A stretch of DNA of 64,000 nucleotides from the NCBI GenBank assembly GCA_021324945.1, contig JAJPID010000011.1, positions 1 through 64,000 of the forward strand, read 5' to 3'. Below the pieces are notes generated by a model. The model ran no database searches, was not told the origin of the DNA, and was given only the letters and a program-made list of their open reading frames with translations. A program made the translations under genes and the position numbers. Within the stretch, counting starts at the first letter, position 1. Each line of letters begins with the position of its first letter. The stretch comes from Lysobacterales bacterium (GTDB lineage: Bacteria > Pseudomonadota > Gammaproteobacteria > Xanthomonadales > Rhodanobacteraceae). Positions 52,518 to 62,658 of this stretch are shown here, piece after piece.

Positions 52518-52980
52518 GCGCGGTTTTCCGCAAGCAGTGTGGTAACTTGGCGCAGAACTCGCTTGCCCTGAGCATCATATATCGCACCGATCGACACCCA
52601 CCATGCACGAAGCGACGGACCGCGCTCCCAGCGAGGTTGCCATGGGCGAATTCGCTGTATGCCCGAATGCCCGGGTGTTGAGGCCGATGTAAAAACTGCC
52701 CGCCGACCGACTGGATTTTCCCCTCGGAACTGAACGCCGCAGGGTAGCCTGAGCGTTGTCGGTTGAGCGTGGCTGCGCTGTTGGGCTTTTGCCTTGCTCG
52801 TGCTTGTTGGCCACGCGTGCTTGCGTGTCCCTGCGTTCTGCCGGGTCCTGTGGTGTCAGATCGCGTGTTGTCGCTCAAATCGACGCTTGGGTCGCTTGAC
52901 CTTGGCACTATCGATGGCGCACTTGTGTGAGTGCTGAGGTCAGAAACTTGTCAGGCACCTGTTGGGTTTGGGCACAAGAT
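52518..52980. other. Gene-poor stretch between queD and tRNA-Met
   Basis: About 460 bp without a gene I can support. Overlapping minus-strand frames at 52575-52814 (79 codons) and 52408-52908 read residues such as FYIGLNTRAFGHTANSP that I associate with recurrent annotated hypothetical ORFs in xanthomonads; this is recollection and the frames may be chance. GGGCAC occurs twice, at 52970-52975 and 52981-52986, 11 bp apart. Confidence 0.4.
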
Positions 52981-52986
52981 GGGCAC

Positions 52987-53010
52987 GAAAACCCGCATAG
53001 TCGGCGGGTC
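52987..53010 (-). terminator. Terminator of tRNA-Met
   Basis: On the minus strand ACCCGC and GCGGGT enclose a seven-base loop and TTTTC follows. It lies 35 bp past the tRNA 3' end. Confidence 0.65.
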
Positions 53011-53044
53011 GCGTCTGCGCAGACTGCCTTGCACGGTGGTTTTT

Positions 53045-53121
53045 TGGTGGCTACGGGTGGGCTCGAACCACCGACCCCGGCATTATGAGTGCCGTGCTCT
53101 AACCAGCTGAGCTACGTAGCC
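53045..53121 (-). tRNA. tRNA-Met (CAT)
   Basis: 77 nt including encoded CCA. Acceptor GGCTACG pairs with CGTAGCC; D-arm AGCTCAGCTGGTTAGAGC; anticodon arm GGCAC-TCATAA-TGCC with anticodon CAT; T-arm GGTTCGAGCC. Close to E. coli elongator tRNA-Met. An Ile2 (modified CAT) identity is less likely given the acceptor stem. Confidence 0.93.
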
Positions 53122-53150
53122 GTAGCCGCCCAGTATAACAGCGTGAGCTA

Positions 53151-53193
53151 GGCATTATGAGTGCCGCGCTTGGACTGATTGAGCTACCTGGCC
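53151..53193 (-). pseudogene. Degenerate tRNA-Met 5' fragment
   Basis: Matches the first 43 nt of the adjacent tRNA-Met at 33 positions by eye, without gaps, including an unbroken anticodon arm. The T-arm and 3' acceptor are missing. It looks like a decaying tandem duplicate. Confidence 0.75.
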
Positions 53194-53367
53194 ACGATAA
53201 TCACGCGCAGAGCGGAAAGCCTGGCCTGCAGGTGCAAGGTGTCAAGCTGGCGTGAGCGATGAGACTAAAGAGAAGGATGGGATTGGAAGACAAATGGGCC
53301 GCGCCGCGTTTGCACGATGGCGCCATGACTCTTGCCGGGTATTCGCGGGTCATGCTTGAATCGCGCC

Positions 53368-53901
53368 ATGATCGATTTCGATGGCTACCGTCCCAACGTC
53401 GGCATCGTGCTGCTGAACGCGCACGGGCAGGTGTTCTGGGCGCGACGTGTGCGACGCGACGGCTGGCAGTTCCCGCAGGGCGGCATGAACACCGACGAGA
53501 CGCCGGACGAGGCAATGTATCGGGAGTTGTACGAGGAAACGGGCCTGCGCGCCGAACAAGTGGAGGTGCTAGACAGCACGCACGGCTGGTTGCGCTACCG
53601 CCTGCCGCATCGTTATCTGCGCCGCGACGAACGTCCGCTCTGCATCGGCCAGAAACAGGTGTGGTTTCTGCTGCGCCTGCTAGATGATGACAGTGCGCTG
53701 AAACTCGATGCGCACGAAACGCCGGAATTCGACCTGTGGCGCTGGGTGGATTTCTGGTATCCGGCCGAACATGTGGTCGCGTTCAAACGCGCCGTGTACG
53801 AGCGCGCGCTGCGTCATTTCGCGCCGCGCGTGGAAGACGTTTTCCGGATCACGCTGGGCCTAGCGCCCCCTCGCACGTCACCTACGCGCGCGCGGGGCTG
53901 A
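53368..53901 (+). CDS. rppH: RNA pyrophosphohydrolase
   Basis: Removes pyrophosphate from mRNA 5' ends, starting decay. The 177-residue Nudix protein reads [15 protein letters not shown], then WQFPQGGMN and [12 protein letters not shown] (Nudix box with RE-x2-EE) and [13 protein letters not shown] at 53368 was chosen for the family start. Confidence 0.95.
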   Translation: MIDFDGYRPNVGIVLLNAHGQVFWARRVRRDGWQFPQGGMNTDETPDEAMYRELYEETGLRAEQVEVLDSTHGWLRYRLPHRYLRRDERPLCIGQKQVWFLLRLLDDDSALKLDAHETPEFDLWRWVDFWYPAEHVVAFKRAVYERALRHFAPRVEDVFRITLGLAPPRTSPTRARG

Positions 53902-53913
53902 TCCGCGGCAGTT

Positions 53914-56259
53914 TCATCCGCGCAGATCGAACTTCTGCCGCAACGCCGCGGCAGCTTGTGCATAGAGTTTTTCCAGCGCGGTCACGCGCGTGGCGGAATC
54001 TCCGAGCGCACCGTTGCGCGCGTCCTGTTCCACCGACTTCGCAGCGGCGGCAAGCGCTTTTGCTCCAACGTTGGCGCTTGCGGATTTCAGCGAATGCGCG
54101 AGCTTGCCGATTTCGGCCACGTCTTTTCGCGCTGCGGCGGCGCGCATCGCTCGCACGCGCGCATCGCCGTCGTGCAGGTACGCCTGCACCAAGCCGCGCA
54201 CCTCCTCGCCCATGATGTCTTGCAGATCGGCGAGCGTCGCCGCATCCAGAGTCTGCACGTCCGTCACGGGCGCCGGCGCGACGGCGGTTGCAGCCACGCT
54301 CAACTGTGGTTTCGGCGCTGCGGCGACCGTGGCGGGCGTCGGCATAATGGTTGAAGCGTCTCGGGACGCGGAAGACTCCTCGATCACGCGCACTGTCGGC
54401 TCCGGGGGCGCGCCCGCCAGATCCAGCCAGCGTTGCAGCGTCTCGGCCAGCAGTGCGCGGTCCAGTGGCTTGGTGAGGTAATCGTCCATGCCCGAATCGA
54501 GGCAGCGTTCGCGGTCGCCCGCCATCGCGTGCGCGGTCATCGCAATCACCGGCAGGCGCGGCAGCGTTTCGCGCTGTTCGCGCTCGCGCAGCCGGCGCGT
54601 GGCGCTGTAACCGTCCAGCACCGGCATCTGGCAATCCATCAGCACCAGATCGAAATGCTGCGCGTTGATCTTGTCCAACGCTTCGGCGCCGTTGCCGGCC
54701 ATTTCGACCTTCAGGCCCAGCCGCTCGAGCAGACGCCGCGCGACCTGCTGGTTCACCGGATGATCCTCGACCAGCAGCACACGGCCGCGGAGCTGCTTTT
54801 CCGCCGCGGTCACGGCTTCGGGCCTGCGCCCGCCGAGCAAGGGCTGCTGACGGCCGCCGCCGCTCATGCCGTAGAGCGCGTTCAAATGCATGCGCAGCGC
54901 GGCATCGTCCGCGTCACGCGGCGCGCTGCCGATGCGCGGATCACTTTCCGTCACGCCGCCCAGCGCCAGCACGCGGATCGCGGCGAGCTTCGGATCGCGC
55001 AGCACGTTGCGCAGCAGCGCCGCGGAATCGCCTTCCAGCGAGGCGGCATCGATCGCCAGCAATTCATAGGCAAACGCGCGGCCCAGCGGAGCTGTCTGAC
55101 GCAGACGCGCCAAGGCGGAAGCCGCGGCGGTAACGTGCGTCACTTCCAAGCCGATGCCCGCCAGCGAGGGCAACAGGCGTTGCGCGACCGTGCCGCCGCA
55201 GGCGAGCAGCGTGCGGAGGCCGGTGAGATCCCGGCGCGCGCCGGCGATGTCGCCCGGCATCTTCTCGAAAGGAATCGAGAACCAGAACACCGAGCCGCGT
55301 CCGGGTTCCGAGCGCACGCCGATCTTGCCGCCCATCAGATCGACCAGCTTCTTGCAAATGGTCAACCCCAAGCCGGTGCCGCCGTAGCGGCGCGTGACCG
55401 AAGCATCCGCTTGCGTGAAAGGATGGAACAGCCGCGCGGCTTGTTCGGGTGCCAGGCCGATGCCGGTGTCGCGCACGGCGAACAGCAGTTCATGATGGAT
55501 CGCGGTGTCGCCGCGGCGGCTGACGCGCACCGACACACCGCCCTTCTCGGTGAACTTGATCGCGTTGCCGACCAGATTGGTGAGGATCTGCCGCAGCCGC
55601 ACCGGATCGCCGCGCACGCTGGCGCGCACGTCCTCGTCCACCACGATGCGCAGCGCCAGGCCTTTGGCCTCCGCGGGCTTCTCCATCAGACGCTGCACGT
55701 TGTCCATCAATTCGCGCAGGTTGAAGCCGACCTTCTCCAGATCGAGCTTGCCGGCTTCGACCTTGGAATAATCGAGGATGTCGTCGACGATGCGCAGCAG
55801 TTCCTGTGCGGATTTGTGGGCGGTGGCGAGATAGTCGCGCTGCGTGGGTTGCAGCGGCATGCCCAGCACGATGTCGAGCAGCGGCAGGATGCCATTCAAC
55901 GGCGTGCGGATTTCGTGACTCATCGTGGCCAGGAATTCGCTCTTGGCCAGCATCGCCGATTCGGCTGCCTGTTTGGCCGCCAGCAGTTCGTGCTGCATGC
56001 CACGTAGCGAATTCAGTTCCGATTCCAGCGCGACGATGCGCGCATGCACCGAAGGTGTTTCGCGTGCCGGAGCGATGTGCGGCGCGGGTTCTGCCACGCG
56101 TGCGCGCAGGAACCAGATCGCGATCGCGGCCAGGATCAGCAGCGCGCTCAGAATCGCCGCCGATTGGATCGGCAACCACCAGAATGCCAGCGCCGCCGCG
56201 GCCGCGAGCAGCGCGGTCGCCAGCCACTTCGGCCACAACGGCAGCTGTGCGGAGCTCAT
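53914..56259 (-). CDS. Hybrid sensor histidine kinase without a sensor domain (BarA-like core)
   Basis: A 781-residue protein. Residues about 11-50 are two hydrophobic helices with almost no periplasmic loop, so it lacks an external sensor. A coiled coil follows, then HisKA with [10 protein letters not shown] (His 115), HATPase with [22 protein letters not shown], a degenerate receiver, an intact receiver ([17 protein letters not shown]), and a C-terminal HPt with [12 protein letters not shown] (His 722). It overlaps the upstream regulator by ATGA. Confidence 0.9.
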   Translation of the reverse strand: MSSAQLPLWPKWLATALLAAAAALAFWWLPIQSAAILSALLILAAIAIWFLRARVAEPAPHIAPARETPSVHARIVALESELNSLRGMQHELLAAKQAAESAMLAKSEFLATMSHEIRTPLNGILPLLDIVLGMPLQPTQRDYLATAHKSAQELLRIVDDILDYSKVEAGKLDLEKVGFNLRELMDNVQRLMEKPAEAKGLALRIVVDEDVRASVRGDPVRLRQILTNLVGNAIKFTEKGGVSVRVSRRGDTAIHHELLFAVRDTGIGLAPEQAARLFHPFTQADASVTRRYGGTGLGLTICKKLVDLMGGKIGVRSEPGRGSVFWFSIPFEKMPGDIAGARRDLTGLRTLLACGGTVAQRLLPSLAGIGLEVTHVTAAASALARLRQTAPLGRAFAYELLAIDAASLEGDSAALLRNVLRDPKLAAIRVLALGGVTESDPRIGSAPRDADDAALRMHLNALYGMSGGGRQQPLLGGRRPEAVTAAEKQLRGRVLLVEDHPVNQQVARRLLERLGLKVEMAGNGAEALDKINAQHFDLVLMDCQMPVLDGYSATRRLREREQRETLPRLPVIAMTAHAMAGDRERCLDSGMDDYLTKPLDRALLAETLQRWLDLAGAPPEPTVRVIEESSASRDASTIMPTPATVAAAPKPQLSVAATAVAPAPVTDVQTLDAATLADLQDIMGEEVRGLVQAYLHDGDARVRAMRAAAARKDVAEIGKLAHSLKSASANVGAKALAAAAKSVEQDARNGALGDSATRVTALEKLYAQAAAALRQKFDLRG

Positions 56260-58802
56260 TGCGGAGCGCTGTGGAAGTCGTAGTCGAGTGATTGCCCGGC
56301 CTGACTGACGAAATTGCCCTGCAGGAAATCCACGCCTGCCGCGCACAGGCGCACCGCGGTGGCGGCGTCTTCCACGCGCGGTGCGATCACCTGCCGCCCA
56401 TGCGCATGCGCGGCTTTCACCAAAGCAGGCAATTCGCTGCCGTTGCCGTTCAGGCCTGGCGCGAGCTTGATGTAATCCAGCGGCAGGTGTTCGAGCAGGC
56501 CCGCCGCCAGCGCTTCGCGGTCCACGCCGGCCAGCGACAGTTTCAAACCGAGTTCGCGCAAAGAAAGTGCAAGTTCGATCAGCGTGCGCAACTGTGCGCG
56601 CGCGTCTTCGTAGCGGAATTCCAGCGCGAGGCTGCCGCGCGCGATGTTCGCGGCCGGCAATTGATGGCGCAGCGCGGAGATGCGTGCGGGATCGGTCCAG
56701 CCTTCCAGTGACTGGCTGGCGAACAGGCGCACGTTGGCGCCATTGCGCTCGCGTTCGGCGAGGGTGGCGATGCAGCGCGCCAGCACCCAATCGTCGATCG
56801 CGCCGATCAGGCCGGCGCGCTTGGCTTCTGGCACCAGTTCCGCGGCCGAATGCAATTGTCCGCTGCTGCTGTCGCGTAAACGCAGCAGTGCCTGGTATTG
56901 AGGCTCGGCCGCGCCGGCGAGCGGCGCGATCGGCTGGAACACCAGATGAAACGCGTCCGCGCGCAAGGCGCTTTCCAGTTGCGCGCGCAGGCCGGAGCTC
57001 TTGGCATCCAGCCGCGAATATACGCCGATGCCGCCGCCATCGCGGCGCGCGGCATCCAGCGCGCGTTCGGCTGCGGCCAGTACTGCGCCCGCTTCCGACA
57101 AGCCCGCGCCGAAGGCGCACACACCGCAGCTCAATTCCACCGGCAACGCATTCGGACCGAAACGCTCGCGCGCGATCAACGCGCGCAGGCTTTCGGCGAA
57201 TGTCGCCAGCGCTTCCTCGCTGCGCTGCGGCGACAACACCAAAAACCCGGCGCTGCCGAAACGTGAAACCATCTCGTCGCGCTCGACGTGCCCGGCAATG
57301 AATGCGCCGACCTGCGCCAACAGCGTATCGAAGGCGGTGAGGCCAACCTGTTCGCGCAATGCGGTGGCGTGGTCCAGCTCCGCGCACAGCACGCCGCCGC
57401 GCATGGCGCCGCCGCCAGCCGCGGCGAAACGTTCGTTCAAGGTATCCAGCAACTGTGCGCGCTCGTTCAAGCCGGTGGACGGATCGCGCGCCCGGCGCTC
57501 GCGGTGGTTGCGCGCCGCCGCGCGCGCGCGGCGCACGCGGTTGGTCACCGCGGAGACCAGGTATTTCGGACGGATCGGCTTGGAAAGAAAATCGTCGCCG
57601 CCGGCATCCAGCGCGGCGAACTGGCGGTCCGCATCGGGATCGCCGGAGAGAAACACGATCGGCGTGCTGACGTAGCCTTCGCGCTCGCGGATCAGCGCGG
57701 TCAATTCCAGCCCATCGCAACCGGGCATATTCAAGTCCATCAACAGCAGATCGGGCTGGAAGCGGTCCAATTCCTCCAGCACGGAAATCGGTTCGTTCAA
57801 CACCTGCGTCACCATGCCGGCCTTGCGCAGGATCGATTCGGCGAATAGCGCCTGCGAGGCGTCGTCTTCGACGATCAGAATGCGGTACGGCTCTTCTTCC
57901 TGCGTGGTCAGCAGATCCAGTGCGCGCGCCAGCACGTCTTCGGCGGCAACCGGCAGCGCGAGGCAGCGATCCGCCCCGGCGCGCAAGGCGCGCAGACGCA
58001 GCGTGACGTCGCTGTCGGCCAGCAACGCCAGCATGCCGACCTTGTGCGAAGCGCTGCTGCGCGCGGCGCGCAGCGCGGGGCCGATGCGATCCAGCGCGGC
58101 AGCGTGGTTGGCGCCGATCACCACCAGTTGTGGCGGCAATGCGCCCAGCACTTCGATCAGGGAGTCGGCGTCTTCGATCAGAGTGATCGCGCAGCCGCGG
58201 CTTTCGAGCCGCATGGTCAGTTCGTTGAGCAGCGGATCGTCGTGGCCCAGCAGGTATACAGATTGCCCCCGGTCGGACGGCAAGGGCGCAATCGGCGCGA
58301 GGGTTTTCAAAGGCGCAGGCTCGGGTTCGTTCGCGGCTTCGAAATCCGGCGCCCCCAAACTGCGCCAGTGATGCGCCGGCGGCGTTTCGTGCAGCGGATA
58401 GCCTTGCGCTTCTTCGACCAGCGCAGGCTCGGGTGCGGCCACGTGCACCGGCCGCGTCACGACCGGCGTCACTTGTTCCAGGTGCGGACGCAGGCTATCC
58501 AGCAGCGCATCGACATGTGCGCAGGCTTGCGCGTCGGGCAGGTGTTGCGATTGCGACCACGGCGCCAGCGCCGATTCCAGCGCCAGCAGGCGTTCGCCCA
58601 GTTCCAGTTGACCGTAACGGCCGCATGCGCCGGCGAGGTTGGCGACTTCGTCCTGCACCAGATGCAGCACGTTGATGTCCCAGCCGGCGCGGTTTTGCGC
58701 GCGCGCGCGCCGCAACAGCGTTTTCAAGCGTTGCGGCAGGTAGTGCAGAAATGCTTCGCGCAGTTCCGCGCTCTGGTCCTGGGCGGGCGTTGACAACTGC
58801 AT
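56256..58802 (-). CDS. Response regulator with degenerate GGDEF and EAL domains
   Basis: An 848-residue multidomain protein. An HPt-like N-terminal helix bundle lacks the phosphorylated His. A degenerate receiver is followed by an intact receiver ([17 protein letters not shown]). The GGDEF domain has GSAGF at the active site and the EAL domain reads YQALLRL in place of E-x-L; the catalytic DDFGTG region is also lost. Both c-di-GMP enzymes are thus predicted inactive. A binding or scaffold role, as in FimX-type proteins, is possible. Start ATG 58802; an in-frame extension upstream looks non-coding. Confidence 0.88.
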   Translation of the reverse strand: MQLSTPAQDQSAELREAFLHYLPQRLKTLLRRARAQNRAGWDINVLHLVQDEVANLAGACGRYGQLELGERLLALESALAPWSQSQHLPDAQACAHVDALLDSLRPHLEQVTPVVTRPVHVAAPEPALVEEAQGYPLHETPPAHHWRSLGAPDFEAANEPEPAPLKTLAPIAPLPSDRGQSVYLLGHDDPLLNELTMRLESRGCAITLIEDADSLIEVLGALPPQLVVIGANHAAALDRIGPALRAARSSASHKVGMLALLADSDVTLRLRALRAGADRCLALPVAAEDVLARALDLLTTQEEEPYRILIVEDDASQALFAESILRKAGMVTQVLNEPISVLEELDRFQPDLLLMDLNMPGCDGLELTALIREREGYVSTPIVFLSGDPDADRQFAALDAGGDDFLSKPIRPKYLVSAVTNRVRRARAAARNHRERRARDPSTGLNERAQLLDTLNERFAAAGGGAMRGGVLCAELDHATALREQVGLTAFDTLLAQVGAFIAGHVERDEMVSRFGSAGFLVLSPQRSEEALATFAESLRALIARERFGPNALPVELSCGVCAFGAGLSEAGAVLAAAERALDAARRDGGGIGVYSRLDAKSSGLRAQLESALRADAFHLVFQPIAPLAGAAEPQYQALLRLRDSSSGQLHSAAELVPEAKRAGLIGAIDDWVLARCIATLAERERNGANVRLFASQSLEGWTDPARISALRHQLPAANIARGSLALEFRYEDARAQLRTLIELALSLRELGLKLSLAGVDREALAAGLLEHLPLDYIKLAPGLNGNGSELPALVKAAHAHGRQVIAPRVEDAATAVRLCAAGVDFLQGNFVSQAGQSLDYDFHSAPQ

Positions 58803-59163
58803 GCGGTGAGAATCCCCCGTGGCACGACTATACCCGCACGAGCGTGCGTGGGCGTAGGGACATGCAGTTAATGTGCCGAAAGCCCGTGGATTCAGCCAGG
58901 GAGACCCTGATTTGTCCGAGTTGCTTGGCGGCACAGCGAGGGGCCGCGCTCAAACCCCAGCACGCCCTGACTTCAAGTGTTTGATTTGCGTGGCCGAATT
59001 CGGGCGTGCACCGAATTCGGTACATCCTGTCCCTCACCTTTGCTGCGCGGAGGCTGGGCGTTCCGCCGCGCTCCGTGCGCGGCAGGTCAGCGAAGCTGGC
59101 CCGCAGGGCGAGCGCCAGGGATGGCGCGAGTACAAATCCCGGATGGGGTTGTTCAGAGCTTCC
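58803..59163. promoter_or_regulatory. Intergenic region with tandem palindromes
   Basis: A 361-bp gap. CCGAATTCGG, itself a perfect 10-bp palindrome, occurs twice at 58994-59003 and 59011-59020, 17 bp centre to centre. Nearby are CGCACG/CGTGCG (near 58835) and GCCGCGC/GCGCGGC (near 59073) stems. It is upstream of the regulator gene (start 58802) and downstream of hemJ. No gene is supported here. Confidence 0.5.
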
Positions 59164-59601
59164 CTAGAAAGGCTTTACGACGGCCAGGATCACGATTCCG
59201 ATCAGCAACAGGGCGGGCAATTCGTTGAACACCCGCAGGCGCCGCGGTGTCCAATGGCATTCATCCCGCGCGAAGGCGCGCACCAGCCGCGTCAGCACCC
59301 CGTGATAGACGATCAGCAGCAGCACCAGCGCCAGTTTCGCGTGCAGCCAATGCGCCTGACGGAAATAGTCCGGCACCGCGTATTGCCAGGCGCCGAGCGT
59401 GGCGATGCCGAGCAGGAGAGTCAACGCGCCGCCGATATTGGTCATCCCCAGCAGGCGGCGTTCCATCACCTTGAAGCGCTCGCGCGTCACCGGCTCGCTG
59501 CTTTCGGCGTGATAGACCAACAAGCGCGGCAGGTAGAACAGCCCCGCGAACCAAGTCACCACCGCGACCACGTGAAACGCCTTCAGCCAAAGGATCAGCA
59601 T
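59164..59601 (-). CDS. hemJ: Protoporphyrinogen oxidase HemJ (UPF0093/CopD-like)
   Basis: Oxidises protoporphyrinogen IX in heme synthesis. The 145-residue protein has four hydrophobic helices, starts MLILWLKAFHVVAVVTWFAGL, and includes LPRLLVYHAE (conserved Tyr-His) and HAKLALVLLLIVYHG, typical of HemJ. ATG at 59601 is preferred. It is divergent from the next gene with about 40 bp between starts. Confidence 0.85.
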   Translation of the reverse strand: MLILWLKAFHVVAVVTWFAGLFYLPRLLVYHAESSEPVTRERFKVMERRLLGMTNIGGALTLLLGIATLGAWQYAVPDYFRQAHWLHAKLALVLLLIVYHGVLTRLVRAFARDECHWTPRRLRVFNELPALLLIGIVILAVVKPF

Positions 59602-59641
59602 GGCTTCCGTACCTGAGTCAAGGCGCGAGTATATTCCCGCG

Positions 59642-60373
59642 ATGCGTTTGCCCGAATTCAATCGATGGTCCGCTCGCTGGCGCGCGCTGCCGCCGCGCCG
59701 CCGGGCCGTGTTCGCCGCACTGATCGGCGTGTTCGCCGCGCCCCTGCTGTTTGGGGGCGGATTTTTGCTCGGCCGCGCTTCGATGTCCTCGCGCAGCGCC
59801 GCCGCGCGTGCGGCCGATCTCGCGCTACGCAATGAAGATCTGCAGAACCAGTTGGCGATCTTGCAACGCGACCGGCAGGTGTCGCTGATCGCTGATCGTC
59901 TGTTGCAGAAGGATCTGGCCGACCGCGATGAGAAGATCCGTTCGCTGCGCGCCGAGCAGGCGTTCTATTCGAAACTGGTCGGGGCCGCCGCGCAGCCGGG
60001 AGCCCTCAGCGTTAACAATGTGACGCTGACGCCGGTGCCGAAAACGCACGCGTGGAATTTCACCGTGACCCTGACACACAGCGCCGAGGGCGCGAAGGAA
60101 ATCCAGGGCAGTTTGAGCGTGGCGATCGACGGCGTGCGCGCCGACAAGCTGGCCACGCTGGACTGGCCCGCGCTGGCCGGCGCCAACGCCGGGGGCGGGC
60201 TGCCTTTCGACTTCAAGTATTTCCAGCAGGTACAAGGCACGTTGATGCTGCCGGCGGATTTCACGCCCAACCGCGTGCGCGTTACCTTGCAACCACAAGG
60301 CGCCGCGGCCGTCACGCGCACACTGGCCTGGAGCGAAGTGACGCAATCGGGCGGCGCATCCGGCGCGCCGTGA
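59642..60373 (+). CDS. Single-pass membrane protein with coiled coil (DUF6776-like)
   Basis: A 243-residue protein. One membrane helix (about residues 23-42, AVFAALIGVFAAPLLFGGGF) is followed by a coiled coil (DLALRNEDLQNQLAILQRDR and DEKIRSLRAEQAF), then a beta-rich periplasmic domain. I believe it is the DUF6776 family often upstream of erpA, with moderate certainty. Function unknown. Confidence 0.7.
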   Translation: MRLPEFNRWSARWRALPPRRRAVFAALIGVFAAPLLFGGGFLLGRASMSSRSAAARAADLALRNEDLQNQLAILQRDRQVSLIADRLLQKDLADRDEKIRSLRAEQAFYSKLVGAAAQPGALSVNNVTLTPVPKTHAWNFTVTLTHSAEGAKEIQGSLSVAIDGVRADKLATLDWPALAGANAGGGLPFDFKYFQQVQGTLMLPADFTPNRVRVTLQPQGAAAVTRTLAWSEVTQSGGASGAP

Positions 60374-60432
60374 ACTTGCGGACGCGGGCGCGAGTCCGCA
60401 TGTTGCAGGTTTCAACGCAGTAAAATACGCCC

Positions 60433-60795
60433 ATGTCCGCCACACCCGACTATCGCGGCCTCGCGCAGACTCCGCTGAACTTCACCGACGCGGCCGCGGC
60501 CAAGGTGCGCGAACTGATCGATGAGGAAGGCAACCCCAACCTCGCGCTGCGCGTGTACATCCAGGGCGGCGGTTGCTCCGGTTTTCAATACGGTTTCAGT
60601 TTCGACGAGAACCGCGCCGAGGACGATCTGGCGCTGGAGAAAAGCGGCGTCACCTTGCTGGTCGATCCGCTGAGTCTGCAATACCTCGCCGGCGCGGAAA
60701 TCGATTATTCCGAATCACTGTCCGGGGCGCAGTTCGTGATCCGCAATCCCAATGCGAAAACGACTTGCGGTTGCGGATCGTCATTTACGGTATGA
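60433..60795 (+). CDS. erpA: Iron-sulfur cluster insertion protein ErpA
   Basis: A-type carrier that delivers Fe-S clusters to apoproteins. The 120-residue protein has the three cysteines in GGGCSGFQY and CGCGSSF at the C terminus, and [15 protein letters not shown] at the start. The family length is correct. The stop overlaps the nudC start as ATGA. Confidence 0.95.
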   Translation: MSATPDYRGLAQTPLNFTDAAAAKVRELIDEEGNPNLALRVYIQGGGCSGFQYGFSFDENRAEDDLALEKSGVTLLVDPLSLQYLAGAEIDYSESLSGAQFVIRNPNAKTTCGCGSSFTV

Positions 60796-61739
60796 GTGAC
60801 TCGCGCGACAGCTCTGCCGCGCGTTCGCGTCACAACACCTTCGCCGCGCTGGAACTGGAGCGTGTGTCCGAGCATCGCGACGACACACAGTGGTTGGCGG
60901 CTCAGCGCGCATCGCCACATGCGCAATTCGTAGTGTTCGACGCGGAAGGTCGTGCCCCGGTGGCCGGCGATCGATTGCTGCTGCTCGACGCCGCAACCGC
61001 ACCGGGCGACGTAGCGGTGAGTTTTCTCGGTTTGCGACGCGGCGGCGCGCCGGTGTTCCTGCTGCGCAACGGTTCTTCACGCGCGCCGCTGGACGCGGAA
61101 TGGATCGGCTTGCGCGAAGCGGGCACGCGGCTGCCCCCGCATGATGCGGGTCTATTGGCGTATGCGCGCGGTCTGGCCAACTGGCAGGACGCCACGCGGT
61201 ACTGTTCCTGCTGCGGTGGTCAATTGAAATTGATCAGCGCGGGCCACCGCGCTTTGTGCACGCAGTGCGAACGGCTGCATTTTCCGCGCACCGATCCCGC
61301 GATCATCGTGATCGTTGAACACGAAGACGCCTGCCTGCTGGGAAGACAGGCGCTGTGGCGGCCGCGCCAGTATTCGACGCTGGCCGGCTTCGTCGAACCG
61401 GGCGAGTCGCTGGAAGATGCGGTGCGCCGGGAAGTGCGCGAGGAAGCGGGCATTGAGGTGATCGATTGCGATTACCACTCCTCGCAGCCTTGGCCGTTTC
61501 CCGCATCCTTGATGCTCGGCTTCACCGCACGCGCAGCGGCGCGCGAAATACATCTGGCCGACGGCGAGCTGGAAGACGCGCGCTGGTTCACCGCGCAGCA
61601 CATCGTCGAAAGCGTGCGCAGCGGCGAACTGCATCTTTCATCGCCGCTGTCGATTTCGCATCGCCTGATCGAACACTGGCTGCGCACGCGCTCGGGCATC
61701 GAACTCATGGACGTGCTGCGCACCGCACCGCAAGCCTGA
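60792..61739 (+). CDS. nudC: NAD+ diphosphatase / RNA deNADding enzyme NudC
   Basis: Hydrolyses NAD(H) and removes NAD caps from RNA. The 315-residue protein has an N-terminal domain, a zinc ribbon (CSCCGG and [11 protein letters not shown]), a Nudix box ([17 protein letters not shown] then REEAGIEV) and the family-specific [11 protein letters not shown]. Overlaps erpA by four bases. Confidence 0.95.
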   Translation: MSDSRDSSAARSRHNTFAALELERVSEHRDDTQWLAAQRASPHAQFVVFDAEGRAPVAGDRLLLLDAATAPGDVAVSFLGLRRGGAPVFLLRNGSSRAPLDAEWIGLREAGTRLPPHDAGLLAYARGLANWQDATRYCSCCGGQLKLISAGHRALCTQCERLHFPRTDPAIIVIVEHEDACLLGRQALWRPRQYSTLAGFVEPGESLEDAVRREVREEAGIEVIDCDYHSSQPWPFPASLMLGFTARAAAREIHLADGELEDARWFTAQHIVESVRSGELHLSSPLSISHRLIEHWLRTRSGIELMDVLRTAPQA

Positions 61740-61791
61740 TCCGTCCTTGCGCCGCGGCGATACAATCCGCGCAAACACGCCGGTATTCGAC

Positions 61792-62658
61792 ATGGCCATC
61801 CGACTCGTCGCCGCGCTGATCGTCCTGCTGCTGGCGTTTTCCTCGCTGGAGCTGTCGCGCTTCCGCGATTTCGGCTGGTTTCGCGCATGGCTGGCGCAAC
61901 TGCATTTCGCCGAAGGCGGCGGGCGCGTGGCATTGGCGCTGGCGCTGCCGGCGATCGTCTGCGCGCTGCTGCAGGGCGCGCTGCGCGGCTGGGGCTTCGG
62001 CCTCGCGAGCGTGGTGTTCGCGGTGATCGTGTTGTTGTGCAGCTTCGGTCCGCGCGAACCGGAAACCGACATTGATGCGGTGTTGACTGCCGAGGATGCG
62101 GTCGCGCGCGAAGCCGCCGCGCAGGACTTGCGCGACGATGCCGCCGCCGCGCCGCTGCCGTTCACCGCGCCCGCATTGGTGGAAGCCGCGGTGCTGGCCG
62201 GGTTGCGGCGTCGCTTCGGCGTGCTCTTCTGGTTTTTCGTGCTGGGTGCGACGGGTGCATTGCTTTATCGCTTGTCGCAAATCGCGGCTGAGGACAACGC
62301 GCTCGATCTGCGCACGCGCGACGCCGCGCGCCGTTTCGCCGCGGCGATGGATTGGCTGCCCGCGCACCTGATGGTGCTGGCGATGGCGCTGGTCTCGGAT
62401 TTCGAGGCGGTGTTGCGCGCCTGGCGCGCCTGGCACATGCAGCCGGGACGTTCGCGGTGGGAACTGGAGCCGGGATTTCTCGCCGCGGTAGCGCGCTCGG
62501 GCGTGGACGCGGACATCGAAGCCGGCGATGGCGGCGCGATCGCCGACATCACCGATCCGCTGGAGGAACTCGCTGACGCGCGTCGCCTGCTGATCCGCGT
62601 GCTGGTGGTGTGGCTCGCCGTGGTCGCGCTGATCGTGCTGGCCGGCTGGATTGCGTAA
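61792..62658 (+). CDS. ampE: AmpE-like membrane protein
   Basis: A 288-residue membrane protein with helices at the N terminus (MAIRLVAALIVLLLAF), a middle region GLRRRFGVLFWFFVLGATGALLYRL, the hallmark of AmpE/CobD-like proteins, and a C-terminal helix VVWLAVVALIVLAGW. AmpE is a signalling modulator linked to beta-lactamase regulation. ampD is not in the window. Confidence 0.82.
   Translation: MAIRLVAALIVLLLAFSSLELSRFRDFGWFRAWLAQLHFAEGGGRVALALALPAIVCALLQGALRGWGFGLASVVFAVIVLLCSFGPREPETDIDAVLTAEDAVAREAAAQDLRDDAAAAPLPFTAPALVEAAVLAGLRRRFGVLFWFFVLGATGALLYRLSQIAAEDNALDLRTRDAARRFAAAMDWLPAHLMVLAMALVSDFEAVLRAWRAWHMQPGRSRWELEPGFLAAVARSGVDADIEAGDGGAIADITDPLEELADARRLLIRVLVVWLAVVALIVLAGWIA

Noticed and set aside
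52970-52986. Possible integrase arm-type or att sites
   Set aside because: Only one pair of six-base repeats; no integrase gene and no second copy of the tRNA 3' end. Kept only as a weak finding.
53914-57720. The kinase frame stays open 480 codons upstream of its ATG
   Set aside because: The upstream part overlaps the GGDEF/EAL gene in another frame and reads arginine-rich shadow; the ATG at 56259 with helices and the ATGA overlap is the proper start.
60377-60398. GCGGAC/GTCCGC inverted repeat before erpA as an IscR site
   Set aside because: The arms are GC-rich by chance in this genome and do not match a motif I can name; no support beyond position.
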